DNA of 43,069 nucleotides from positions 1-43,069 of the IMG/VR virus record IMGVR_UViG_3300047297_000112; one strand, 5' to 3'. Source of the stretch: a virus. This document shows positions 32,618-40,473 of this stretch, in pieces. Position 1 is the first letter of the stretch; each line of letters begins with the position of its first letter. Both the position numbers and the translations under genes were made by a program. The notes beneath the pieces are model-generated. The model had not been told where the DNA came from. It made no database searches and saw only the letters and a program-made list of their open reading frames with translations.

Positions 32618-34558
32618 TTACAGGATTTCACAAACACCCGCCGTGCAGGCAAGTTCTTTTGTGTTCACTGTTGCATCGTCTTTTTCAAAGTCAGCAAGCT
32701 GGCTCCAATCAAGACTAGGCATACGAGCCAACAAGGCTTCATAGTCAGCTTTAGTGCATTCGGTGTATGGCGCTTGTTGATAGGTATGGTCACTGTGGGG
32801 CAAGAAGCTCACACCAGCCACCTGGTCAAAGTTGCGATACACCCAATCGCCTACGCCCATCCACTCGTGGTCTTTGACGTAAACCGTCACAGACACGTTG
32901 TGTTCAGTCCATTCGCTTTGCAGCATCAAGTAATGATCAAGTTGCTCAAGAGCGCTGCGATCGTTACGGAACACTGCATGGCTAGGGCCTTGCACAGGAA
33001 AGCTGAAGATGTCTGTGCTGTCTGGCTTCATTGCACAGTCTTCGACTGGGAAGCCCTGTGCACGCATCAGCAATGCCAAAGGATCTTTCTTGTCTGCACG
33101 CACTGTGCGGACGTAGTACTCAGAGTAGCGAGGATGAATGCCGGATGCAGAGTCCACTAGTTGGCTGACTGTTCCACTAGGTTTCACGGTGGTGATGGCC
33201 ACCGATTGGTTGATGCCTAGTTTCTCAGCCCATTCTTTGTTGGCGGCAATGGCTGCTTTTTTCATGGCTTTGAGCCATTCGCGTGCTTCTTTGCTGGTGT
33301 GGCTCAGGACTGGGTGGTCCATGATGCCGGTCAGCGAAACACCCAGCAGACGTTCTTCGACCTGGTTCTCTTTCCAGATGTCACGCACGTAGCGGAACTC
33401 GGTAAGCATAGACTGATACGTGCCGATGATGGTGGCTACTTGAACCTTGTCGATCAGGTCTTTCAGTGTGTCTTCTTTGCGGATCACCACTTCAGACAGG
33501 TTGCAAACACCAGCGCTGCGAAGCGTGATTTCTGCACAAGGATTGACGCCCACGACCTTGGTGTAATCACGACGGCCGCTGTCAATGGCTTTCTTGATGG
33601 CTGCTTCACGGTTGAAGATGCCGCGTTCACCAGACTTGGATTCGATCAAGCTTAGCCATTCCTTCATGAAAAGCTCCATGGAAGGACGTTCTGTGTAGGC
33701 TGCTGAGTTGTTGGCCAAAGCACGTTGAGGCTCAACTGCCCACCACTGACCGTTCTTGGCAGTACGCATGCGATCGTCAGACAGGTTGCTCAGAGAAATC
33801 AGAGCACTGCGACGAACGCCACCTACCACCACGATGTCAGCAATTTTGCACACCAAGTCATGGCATTCAATGGAAGTCAGCTTGCGGCCGGCTGCAGCTT
33901 TGAAGGTTTGCACTGCAAACTTGAAGAGATCCACCAAAGGCTGAGGGCCACTGGCTCGACCACCAAAGACTTTCAGTTTGGTTCCGGCTGGACGTACCAG
34001 GCTAGTATCCCAGTTGGGAATGTAGCCTGCGTACAAGAAAGCCAAGAGTTCACGGAAAGCATTGGCCCAGCCTCGTTTGCTGTCTTGAACCACAATGGTT
34101 TCATCAATTGGAGTCAGGTGATCCACAGTTTCAATGTGGAATTTGCCTTCCAAGTCAGCTACTGCTTTGGCTCCAATGATTGGCAGTCGGGCAATGAACT
34201 GACGTTCAACGCTGAAACCCATACCAGTGCCACACATAAGCACATAAAGAATTTCGTCAAAAGCTCTTGGATTGTCAATGGCAACAAAGGCACAGTTGTA
34301 GCCTGCCATAGGGTCACGCTCAAGTGCTGGGCCAGCAGTCATCAAAGCACGCATGGAAGGCATGGTGCGAAGATTTAAGATGCTGTTAAAGATCTGATCT
34401 TTAGGGTAGTGAGGGAACTTGTTTGCAAAGTAGTTGACGTATCGGCCGACGGTTTCATCCCAGTTTTCTCGACGCTGTTCTGCGTCAATCCATCGGGCAT
34501 ATCGGCTTTTGTGTACATACTCTTGCAAAGGGGTGGGGAGTTGTTTGGCTGGATGCAT
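32618..34558 (-). CDS. nrdJ: Class II (adenosylcobalamin-dependent) ribonucleotide reductase
   Basis: Reduces ribonucleotides to deoxyribonucleotides with a B12-generated radical, oxygen-independently. The 646-residue monomer resembles the Lactobacillus leichmannii type. The active-site NPCAEI is at 339-344 (radical Cys341, Glu343). The second redox Cys is 352 in GVCNLSE, and its 11-residue spacing from Cys341 matches the family; the first is Cys89 (MAGYNCAF). The C-terminal shuttle pair is CTAGVC near the end (ACTAGVCEIL). The start at ATG 34558 has GAGAAAG about 6 bases upstream; a TTG at 34594 would add 12 residues and is less likely. The host must supply cobalamin. With ThyX upstream and dUTPase elsewhere, it makes dNTP supply phage-encoded. 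Confidence 0.95.
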   Translation of the reverse strand: MHPAKQLPTPLQEYVHKSRYARWIDAEQRRENWDETVGRYVNYFANKFPHYPKDQIFNSILNLRTMPSMRALMTAGPALERDPMAGYNCAFVAIDNPRAFDEILYVLMCGTGMGFSVERQFIARLPIIGAKAVADLEGKFHIETVDHLTPIDETIVVQDSKRGWANAFRELLAFLYAGYIPNWDTSLVRPAGTKLKVFGGRASGPQPLVDLFKFAVQTFKAAAGRKLTSIECHDLVCKIADIVVVGGVRRSALISLSNLSDDRMRTAKNGQWWAVEPQRALANNSAAYTERPSMELFMKEWLSLIESKSGERGIFNREAAIKKAIDSGRRDYTKVVGVNPCAEITLRSAGVCNLSEVVIRKEDTLKDLIDKVQVATIIGTYQSMLTEFRYVRDIWKENQVEERLLGVSLTGIMDHPVLSHTSKEAREWLKAMKKAAIAANKEWAEKLGINQSVAITTVKPSGTVSQLVDSASGIHPRYSEYYVRTVRADKKDPLALLMRAQGFPVEDCAMKPDSTDIFSFPVQGPSHAVFRNDRSALEQLDHYLMLQSEWTEHNVSVTVYVKDHEWMGVGDWVYRNFDQVAGVSFLPHSDHTYQQAPYTECTKADYEALLARMPSLDWSQLADFEKDDATVNTKELACTAGVCEIL

Positions 34559-34579
34559 TACATCTTTCTCAATCCTGGA

Positions 34580-34623
34580 ATGAAAAAGAGCCAAAATTTC
34601 CCCAGGAAAACTGGAAACCTTGG
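34580..34623 (-). terminator. Imperfect hairpin with T-run after ThyX (minus strand)
   Basis: Arms 34591-34605 and 34611-34623 pair as CCAA, TTTCC and CCAG with small bulges. On the minus strand the hairpin is followed by CTCTTTTTC. It lies in the 104-bp gap between ThyX and RNR. No other element is clear there. Confidence 0.5.
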
Positions 34624-34662
34624 CCCTGAGATTGGGGGATCAGAGTTTACCGGGTTTGCCTT

Positions 34663-35403
34663 TTAATAGTCGCCCTGGGTCAAAGCCGACCAAGCTACTG
34701 GGAAAAGGCGTGTAATGATTTGGTTTACTTGTTCAGCAAGCCCTTGGACTTCCTTTTGAGCATGGGAATCTGATCGCTGGTTGTAGAAGTTGGCATATGC
34801 GTACAGAGAGCCCGTCCATACCCAATTGACTTCACAGCCCTGGGGCAGCATAAAACGAGCTTGTTCAGGACATACACCATCAGCAATTGCTTCTTCATAC
34901 AAATCAACCATTCGGTTGGTTTCTGTCCAATAGCGGGACATCCAATATGCATTTTTAGGGTGCTTGCCGGCCGAACCCTGCTTTACTGAAGCAGCAGCTG
35001 CACGAATGTGCTCTGGTACGTAGACTTCAGGACGGCTAGAAATGTAGCGACGAGACTCTTCTGACTCTACAAAGCCTACCTTGTGCTTAAAACACTGAAC
35101 TCGGATAGGGATAGGTGCTTGCATCCGAAGGGTGATCTGAGGGTGTCCAAAAGGCACCCAGTGGCATGGAATGCTTCGGAGATAGGTGGCTTGCCGCTTA
35201 ACCTCTTCCGTGCTCATACCTTCAGCACCTAGTTTGGCGATCAGATTTTCCCAGTCCCCTGAGGCCATACCTCGAGCTAGGAAACGAATGAGGCTGTTGT
35301 TTTGGGCTTCAGAGAACTGATCGGCTAAGCTGGCAAAGCTTTGACGCGCAAAGTTGGCAACATCCCGGTCGGTAAGGTAATGGTTCTCGTAGACTGCTTT
35401 CAT
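34663..35403 (-). CDS. thyX: Flavin-dependent thymidylate synthase (ThyX)
   Basis: Makes dTMP from dUMP with FAD, NADPH and methylenetetrahydrofolate. At 246 residues it has a normal ThyX length. The signature RHR-x-S-type motif appears as CFKHKVGFVESEESRRYI (Lys106, His107, Lys108, Ser117, Arg118-Arg119, Tyr120), so the two outer arginines are lysines and one extra residue lies before the serine. I recall similar KHx-VG forms in phage ThyX. The upstream HWVPFGHPQITLRMQAP and C-terminal SLYAYANFYNQRSDSHAQKE regions also match the family (substrate and FAD side chains). It is the first gene of the minus cluster, read divergently from the fibre gene. Confidence 0.9.
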   Translation of the reverse strand: MKAVYENHYLTDRDVANFARQSFASLADQFSEAQNNSLIRFLARGMASGDWENLIAKLGAEGMSTEEVKRQATYLRSIPCHWVPFGHPQITLRMQAPIPIRVQCFKHKVGFVESEESRRYISSRPEVYVPEHIRAAAASVKQGSAGKHPKNAYWMSRYWTETNRMVDLYEEAIADGVCPEQARFMLPQGCEVNWVWTGSLYAYANFYNQRSDSHAQKEVQGLAEQVNQIITRLFPVAWSALTQGDY

Positions 35404-35466
35404 GGATTCTTTCAGTTGGTTTGGGGGAATGAAGGATAATCCCTTTCATTCATTGGAGATGTCTTT
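35404..35466. promoter_or_regulatory. Divergent intergenic region with hairpin
   Basis: Contains GAATGAAGG (35427-35435) pairing with CC-T-TTCATTC (35442-35451, one bulged T), loop ATAATC, between the divergent ThyX and fibre genes. GGAGAT at 35455-35460 is the ribosome site of the fibre gene. GGATAAT inside the loop arm is a weak -10-like match with no convincing -35. Promoters for both directions are likely here. Confidence 0.45.
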
Positions 35467-36540
35467 ATGACAACTTGCTCAACAAATGCTTGTGGGTTAG
35501 GGGGCTTTAGTGGACCGCTACCCGGCGATCCAGACAACAACTCAATACTGTCGGCTACTCCTGCTTTTGGTGGGATTGACGTGTCGTGGACTTATCCAAC
35601 GACTAACCCACAAGCAGTAGCACACACGATCTTGTATCGTGGGGTTTTGCCTGATTTCAACTCTGCAATTGTCATTGCGACAATGGGCGGCAATATCTAC
35701 TATGACAAGGCCACCAATGAACAAGCAGTTCAGCAGTACTACTGGATCAGGATCGTATCGGTCAATGGTACGGTTGGAGAGTTGATTGGGCCTGCTTCAG
35801 CCATTGCACGTCCCACCATTGAAGTGGTTCTTGAACAGTTGGCCGGCAGGATTGATGCAGGCACTTTGGCTCAGACTTTGAAAACTGAACTGGACCGTAT
35901 TGAGCTGAACGCCCAAGCTATTACTCAAGAGAGCGCAGCTAGGGTTGCAGCCAATACTGCTTACAGCGTTTTGATGACGCAAGTCCAAGCCGGAGTGTCA
36001 GGGGCTTACAGCGTGCTGAATCAAGAAATCGCTGCTCGCCAGGACGGCGACTCTACACTTGTAGCTGCAATTAACACTGCCCAATCAGCAATGGGCGGCA
36101 ACTTGGCAACTGCGCAAATAGAACTACAAACCAGCATCAATACCGTCGATCAAAAAGTGGGAGCTTTGTACACGGCAAAAGTAAATGTCAATGGCCTGAT
36201 TGGTGGCTTTGGCATCTATAACGATGGCTCTGAAGTCCAAGCAGGATTTGATGTCGATACGTTTTGGATTGGCCGTACAAGCAATGACAAAGTAAAGCCA
36301 TTCATTATTGAAGGCGGTGTGGTCTACATGAACGCCGCAGTAGTGAAAGACGGAACAATTGGTAGTGCCAAGATTGCAGACTCAATCCAATCGGTTAATT
36401 TTTCTTCAGGCTTAGCTGGTTGGAGAATCACTAAAGCAGGTACGCTAGAGTTGAACGGCACGCGCATGCAGATCACCAATTCGGTTATTGCCGTGCGTGA
36501 TGACAACGGCGTTGAGCGTGTCAGGATTGGAACCTTGTAA
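35467..36540 (+). CDS. Tail fibre/tip protein, gpJ C-terminal-like
   Basis: A 357-residue protein for host adsorption. Residues about 26-115 form a fibronectin III-like domain (SATPAFGGIDVSWTYPTTNP, IVSVNGTVGE). A coiled-coil region follows (about 115-235, with repeated Ala/Gln/Glu). The C-terminal part (about 236-357) carries YTAKVNVNGLIGGFGIYNDG and VVYMNAAVVKDGTIGSAKI, typical of the end of lambda-type gpJ tip proteins (DUF1983-like). It lacks the large N-terminal gpJ part. A siphovirus tip module in an N4-like phage suggests transfer by recombination. It shares TAATG with the next gene. Confidence 0.8.
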   Translation: MTTCSTNACGLGGFSGPLPGDPDNNSILSATPAFGGIDVSWTYPTTNPQAVAHTILYRGVLPDFNSAIVIATMGGNIYYDKATNEQAVQQYYWIRIVSVNGTVGELIGPASAIARPTIEVVLEQLAGRIDAGTLAQTLKTELDRIELNAQAITQESAARVAANTAYSVLMTQVQAGVSGAYSVLNQEIAARQDGDSTLVAAINTAQSAMGGNLATAQIELQTSINTVDQKVGALYTAKVNVNGLIGGFGIYNDGSEVQAGFDVDTFWIGRTSNDKVKPFIIEGGVVYMNAAVVKDGTIGSAKIADSIQSVNFSSGLAGWRITKAGTLELNGTRMQITNSVIAVRDDNGVERVRIGTL

Positions 36541-36824
36541 TGGGATACGGCATCCGCCTAAGGAATGCAGCAGGTGTTGAGTTTTTCAACACAGACACCA
36601 TTACCTGGAATTACGTAGGCTCGTTTATTGCTGAGCCAAACACTACCAGCTCTGGTTGGTTTCCTACGTTGAGTCTTCTGAATGAAGTGCTCATTCAGAC
36701 ATCATTTGTAGATGGCGTTCCTGGCAATCAAGAAGCCTACGTACATGGGACCAGTCGCAGTGGAAACACTGTGTATGCGTTTTCTGGAAACGTGCGCACT
36801 CTTGTCACAGTATTGGGTCGATGA
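36540..36824 (+). CDS. Small tail-tip-type protein, short paralogue
   Basis: A 94-residue protein starting MGYGIRLRNAAGVEFFNTD, closely like the start of the following gene (MSYGILVKNTSGHILVSSE). Both resemble small beta-rich proteins encoded next to gpJ-type genes in lambdoid phages (DUF6453-like, tentative). The ATG shares one base with the upstream stop (TAATG), and the stop overlaps the next ATG. It is shorter than its neighbour and may be a truncated duplicate or a single-domain version. A role in adsorption is inferred from position. Confidence 0.6.
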   Translation: MGYGIRLRNAAGVEFFNTDTITWNYVGSFIAEPNTTSSGWFPTLSLLNEVLIQTSFVDGVPGNQEAYVHGTSRSGNTVYAFSGNVRTLVTVLGR

Positions 36825-37762
36825 TGTCATACGGTATTTTGGTCAAAAACACTTCTGGGCACATCCTAGTATCCAGCGAAGTGCAAAGCTTAAGCTGTGC
36901 GGGCATAGCTACCTACGATAGCTTGCAGCTCAGCGGCCTTAGTGATTTTCCCGCTTACGACGATAGCTTTACGCTGTCTGGCCGATGCGTTCATCGGTAT
37001 CGTTGGTTTGGTAACGTAACGCCTTTGTTCTTTATCAGACCGGCTAACTACGACTTGTTTCATGGGATTTTGAACCAATGGGCTTCAGGCGGTTGGCAAT
37101 ACGTTGACGTGATTCAATCTGGGAGTTCTCCAGTGGCCCCCACAATCTATGTGTTTGTGCCTCCGTCTGTGTTGACTCCCTCTGGCAACATTGGTATCCG
37201 AACACAGTTGGCAAATGGTATGGTGGCTTTTGATAGCAGACTACAGCCTTTGGCCATTCATTGGGCTGGCTCGGTGATTCCTCAGGCTGTTCCATGTGAC
37301 GGTGGGCAACCCACTGCTCAGGATGGCTTTAGCTGGAATGACAACACGCTAGACCACAACTTCCACAGCGATAACACGTTCAATGCTTACGGCATGGCTG
37401 TTCCATATGCCAGGTCTTCATTGATGTTTTCTGCACCATCTATTGCCCAGGCTGTGTACACCAGGCAAAAGAGCGGTTTCAAAAGATCGTCAGGCACATA
37501 CAGTTCGCAAGATCACTGGTCAACTGCAGTGTGGTGGGCGATGTACCACTCAGCGTATCGGCTAGCAGACGGTCAATTCCATGCTGGCTGGTCTGTGTAC
37601 GGCGCAGGCTATACGTTCTCTTCAACGTGGGAAAGCTCTGGCTGGTACGAGTTTTCTAACGGTGGTGGTTCGGTGCAAGAGGGCAGCCGACCATACAACG
37701 ACAAGACTATCAATCTCGCTGCAAACTTGGCAATTGTGGCTAATGCGGATCACTACTCATGA
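36821..37762 (+). CDS. Tail-tip-type protein, long paralogue
   Basis: A 313-residue protein. Its first 90 residues parallel the 94-residue gene before it. The rest is rich in Ser, Gly, Tyr and Trp (GWSVYGAGYTFSSTWESSGW), typical of receptor-contact regions. Two ATGs lie in tandem at 36821 and 36824. The first gives an ATGA overlap with the upstream stop. Its own stop overlaps the next gene start (ATGA at 37759-37762). It has no enzyme motif. It probably forms part of the adsorption apparatus, which is inferred from composition and context. Confidence 0.6.
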   Translation: MMSYGILVKNTSGHILVSSEVQSLSCAGIATYDSLQLSGLSDFPAYDDSFTLSGRCVHRYRWFGNVTPLFFIRPANYDLFHGILNQWASGGWQYVDVIQSGSSPVAPTIYVFVPPSVLTPSGNIGIRTQLANGMVAFDSRLQPLAIHWAGSVIPQAVPCDGGQPTAQDGFSWNDNTLDHNFHSDNTFNAYGMAVPYARSSLMFSAPSIAQAVYTRQKSGFKRSSGTYSSQDHWSTAVWWAMYHSAYRLADGQFHAGWSVYGAGYTFSSTWESSGWYEFSNGGGSVQEGSRPYNDKTINLAANLAIVANADHYS

Positions 37763-38973
37763 AAGCATTTCCAAGTGAAGTCGTGTACTTCAACAACGGT
37801 GAAATCTACAAAGCTCCTACTCCTATGGAGTTGTTTGAAAACTATGTAGCAAATGATTCGGCCGATCCTGTTTTTCAGTTGGTCAAAACCACTGACAAAA
37901 AGTATTTTGTTACGTCAGCGTTTAAGGAATTCTTTGGTGATGTTGGTCCTGAAAACATCAGCATGGATGCTTACGATTGCTGCCCTGCTGTTGACCTTTG
38001 GTGTGGGGTAGGAACAATCGACCTTGCAGATACTCAGAACTGTGATCTGTTCTTCGCAGTCAATTCAACAAGTCAACTGCATCAGGTGGCCCAGTACTAC
38101 GGTTTGGCCTATCCTGTTACTGATGCAGTTGGTTCGATCATTGATGCTGCACCAGAAACAATTTGCTGGAAGCGTGTTGAGGCGCGTCCAATTGTGCTTG
38201 GGGCCATCAAATACATTGCCGGACGTGCTACGTACCTAAAGTTGTATGTGTACCCCAAAGCCCATAAAGACTGGGATGTGTGGATGTACGGTGCTTCTTA
38301 CTACGACCATGGCAAGTGTTGGGAATCCGGTGCTGTATTTCAAAAATACTCCGGTGGAGTAGACATTCCAGTAGCCCAAATGCGTGGCAAGAATGGCTAC
38401 CAAAAAGCTGAGCTGATCTTGTCCGAGCGAGAAGATGGGGTAACTACGTCGTATCAGTACACCCGAGGATTAGAAGACCGTGACCCAGCAATTTTCTGGA
38501 AAGGCATTGAGTTTTCCTCTGGGCAAGCAGGTAAGGTCAAAAGGTACGAGTCCTCTCTGACCGTCCGTAAAGCGCTGTATCGCATGAAGAGCGGCACAAC
38601 CCTGGAAGGCAAAGACTTGTGCCCTGCTGTAGCTTTATGGCTCGGCCGCAGCTACTACGAAGATTCGACCGAAGAAGAGCTTCTGTTCTGTGTCCAGTCA
38701 AGAGAAATGCTGGATCAGGTGGCTGAATACTATAGTCTTACTATTCCTTATGACGAAGAACAGAAAGCTATTCTGGATACAAACCTTCAGCTGTACCGAG
38801 CCAGGCACTATGATTTGCTTGGCTTAGGGGAGGGCTACCATGTGCCCGTGGTTGTGGGCAGCATTTTGTTGAAAAACGGTCAGCCAGAAAAGCTTTTGCT
38901 ATATACCTTCCTCAGACAATGGGAGCTAGAAGATCAGATTGCTTTGCCCAGGGTTGCAAGACTTTTGCCATAA
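37759..38973 (+). CDS. Two-repeat protein of unknown function in the tail module
   Basis: A 404-residue protein with an internal duplication. Copy 1 has CPAVDLWCG (75-83), LFFAVNSTSQLHQVAQYYGL (97-116) and VLGAIKYIAG...LKLYVYP (146-166). Copy 2 has CPAVALWLG (288-296), LLFCVQSREMLDQVAEYYSL (308-327) and VVVGSILLKNG...LLLYTFLR (364-386). The copies are about 212 residues apart. There are many Tyr, Trp and Cys residues, no signal peptide and no known motif. It is coupled by ATGA to the tip gene before it. It could be a fibre-associated enzyme or a chaperone, but I cannot assign a family. Confidence 0.65.
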   Translation: MKAFPSEVVYFNNGEIYKAPTPMELFENYVANDSADPVFQLVKTTDKKYFVTSAFKEFFGDVGPENISMDAYDCCPAVDLWCGVGTIDLADTQNCDLFFAVNSTSQLHQVAQYYGLAYPVTDAVGSIIDAAPETICWKRVEARPIVLGAIKYIAGRATYLKLYVYPKAHKDWDVWMYGASYYDHGKCWESGAVFQKYSGGVDIPVAQMRGKNGYQKAELILSEREDGVTTSYQYTRGLEDRDPAIFWKGIEFSSGQAGKVKRYESSLTVRKALYRMKSGTTLEGKDLCPAVALWLGRSYYEDSTEEELLFCVQSREMLDQVAEYYSLTIPYDEEQKAILDTNLQLYRARHYDLLGLGEGYHVPVVVGSILLKNGQPEKLLLYTFLRQWELEDQIALPRVARLLP

Positions 38974-39026
38974 ACCTTCTGTGGTCTAATACAATCCCAT
39001 CACCGGATGACTGAATAGCAGGAACT

Positions 39027-39072
39027 TCCGACAATCAACATAGGCCCAAACATCTTGGTTTGGGTAGTCGGA
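39027..39072 (+). promoter_or_regulatory. Nested hairpin covering a ribosome-binding site
   Basis: Outer stem TCCGAC (39027-39032) with GTCGGA (39067-39072). Inner stem CCCAAAC (39045-39051) with GTTTGGG (39058-39064). The right outer arm includes the GGA of the Shine-Dalgarno GGAGAA (39070-39075), placed about 7 bases before the ATG at 39083, so folding could limit translation. The whole 109-bp gap 38974-39082 holds no gene. Confidence 0.6.
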
Positions 39073-39082
39073 GAACCTGCGA

Positions 39083-39418
39083 ATGACTTCAAGAATCAAA
39101 CTCGTCCAAGGCGATACCGGTCCGCAAATCAAGGTGACGTTGACCGACCAGGTTACGAATGAGCCTATTGACTTGACCAGTGCAGCAGTGACATTGCATT
39201 TTCGCGCTTTTGAAAGCGCCACAATCCTGTTTTCTCGACCGTTGTTTATCAACCCAGATTTGGCAACTACAGGCGTTTGCTATATCGAGTGGGAAGACGG
39301 GGATTTGAATGTTGATCCTGGAGACTATGAAGGCGAGATTGAGATCATTCGCCCTTCTGGTCAACGCGAAACCATCTATGACTTGATGAAGTTTCGGATT
39401 CGTGGAGACTTTGCATGA
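39083..39418 (+). CDS. BppU-like baseplate/tail protein
   Basis: A 111-residue beta-rich protein. KLVQGDTGPQIKVTLTDQ, then PIDLTSAAVTLHFR, IEWEDGDLNVDPGDYEGEIEI and YDLMKFRIRGDF match the pattern of the N-terminal domain of baseplate upper proteins (BppU) and similar small tail proteins found beside fibres. It probably anchors a fibre to the tail. Translation may be limited by the hairpin over its ribosome site. The stop overlaps the next start (ATGA at 39415-39418), so the fibre gene after it is coupled. Confidence 0.75.
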   Translation: MTSRIKLVQGDTGPQIKVTLTDQVTNEPIDLTSAAVTLHFRAFESATILFSRPLFINPDLATTGVCYIEWEDGDLNVDPGDYEGEIEIIRPSGQRETIYDLMKFRIRGDFA

Positions 39419-40461
39419 AAGCAAGTGCGGTTGCTGTTGCCGTAAAAGCTGCTTCGGTGCGGCTGGGGATCAGCGCAGCCGTAACAGTGCCGGCCATTCA
39501 AATGGCTTTTGAAGTAGGCCAGTGGCTAATTCACTATCACCGTGCAGACGGTGTATCGCTTGACGATGGCACAGGCGTTTTGGGTCAAATGTTTGTTGAC
39601 TTCTTTAAAACCAAAACAGATGTTGCTGGTGCTGCCGAAGACATGGCCTATCTGTTTCACAAAGACTTGCGAGACGATGCGGGGTTGTCTGATACCCAGA
39701 TCAGAGACTTCTTTAAAGCCTTGGTAGATGAAGCCAGTGTATTGGAATCGAAAGCTCTGGCAATTAGCAAACCACTGGTTGAAATCGTAGCCAACACAGA
39801 AGACCATGCCTATCTGTTGACAAAAAAAGTCAAGGAAGATTTTGCAGACTTTTCAGATGTACAAGTTCGAGCGTTCTTTAAAGCTTTATTGGATGTCGCT
39901 GGTGTGTCAGAAGCTTTGGCAACTGAGTTCTCAAAGCCAACTGAAGATGCTGGCTCTGTGGCTGAAGCGTATGTAGGGTTTTTGACAAAGACGCTTACCG
40001 ATCGTATTGCAGTAACAGATGACTGGGACGGCCAGGCTTCGATTCTTGATGATCAGGAAGTAGTTTTTACCAAAGGCGTTACAGACGTTGCTGGTGCTTT
40101 TGACGAGATTTACATAATCATTGAAGTGCTGCGAGACTTTGTTGATGCAGCACTGATTTCAGATGCAGCTGCACTATCAACAATCAAACCATTCAATGAA
40201 GAAAGTGTTTTTGCAGATACGCACTTCAAAGCATTGAACAAGGGTTTGTTTGAAATCCCTGTATTGCAAGAATTCTTGGCTCGAAGCTTGAACAAAGCTT
40301 TGGCGGATAATGCAAGCATCACTGACTCAAGGGCTTTGGCCACCAGTGCAGTGAAAGCCGATGCGGCCTCGTTTACTGACACCGGCAGTGTGCAAAACCA
40401 AAGCTATGGCGATACGTCATATTTCTCTGAAAACTACGTAGGGGTTTTCAGAACATTCTGA
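39415..40461 (+). CDS. Tail fibre with 18-residue repeats (putative)
   Basis: A 348-residue protein. After about 60 N-terminal residues it is built of near-tandem units of about 18 residues. Successive units start FFKTKTDVAGAAEDMAYL, FHKDLRDDAGLSDTQIRD and FFKALVDEASVLESKALA, with a common pattern F-x-K-x3-D-x-A-x3-(E/D). Periodic repeats of this kind form elongated fibre shafts in phages. The last 40 residues (GSVQNQSYGDTSYFSENYVG) are Ser/Tyr-rich and could be a tip or a chaperone-binding end. It has no enzyme motif. The fibre role is inferred from repeats and context; a tail lysin or glycosidase is not supported. Confidence 0.65.
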   Translation: MKASAVAVAVKAASVRLGISAAVTVPAIQMAFEVGQWLIHYHRADGVSLDDGTGVLGQMFVDFFKTKTDVAGAAEDMAYLFHKDLRDDAGLSDTQIRDFFKALVDEASVLESKALAISKPLVEIVANTEDHAYLLTKKVKEDFADFSDVQVRAFFKALLDVAGVSEALATEFSKPTEDAGSVAEAYVGFLTKTLTDRIAVTDDWDGQASILDDQEVVFTKGVTDVAGAFDEIYIIIEVLRDFVDAALISDAAALSTIKPFNEESVFADTHFKALNKGLFEIPVLQEFLARSLNKALADNASITDSRALATSAVKADAASFTDTGSVQNQSYGDTSYFSENYVGVFRTF

Positions 40462-40473
40462 AAAGGAAAAACC

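Noticed and set aside
32618-34594. TTG start for the RNR
   Set aside because: The ATG at 34558 has a better ribosome site, and the extra 12 residues are not family-like.
38987-38998. TAATACAATCCC as a T7-type promoter
   Set aside because: Only the first bases match; a single site with no second copy recognised in the window.
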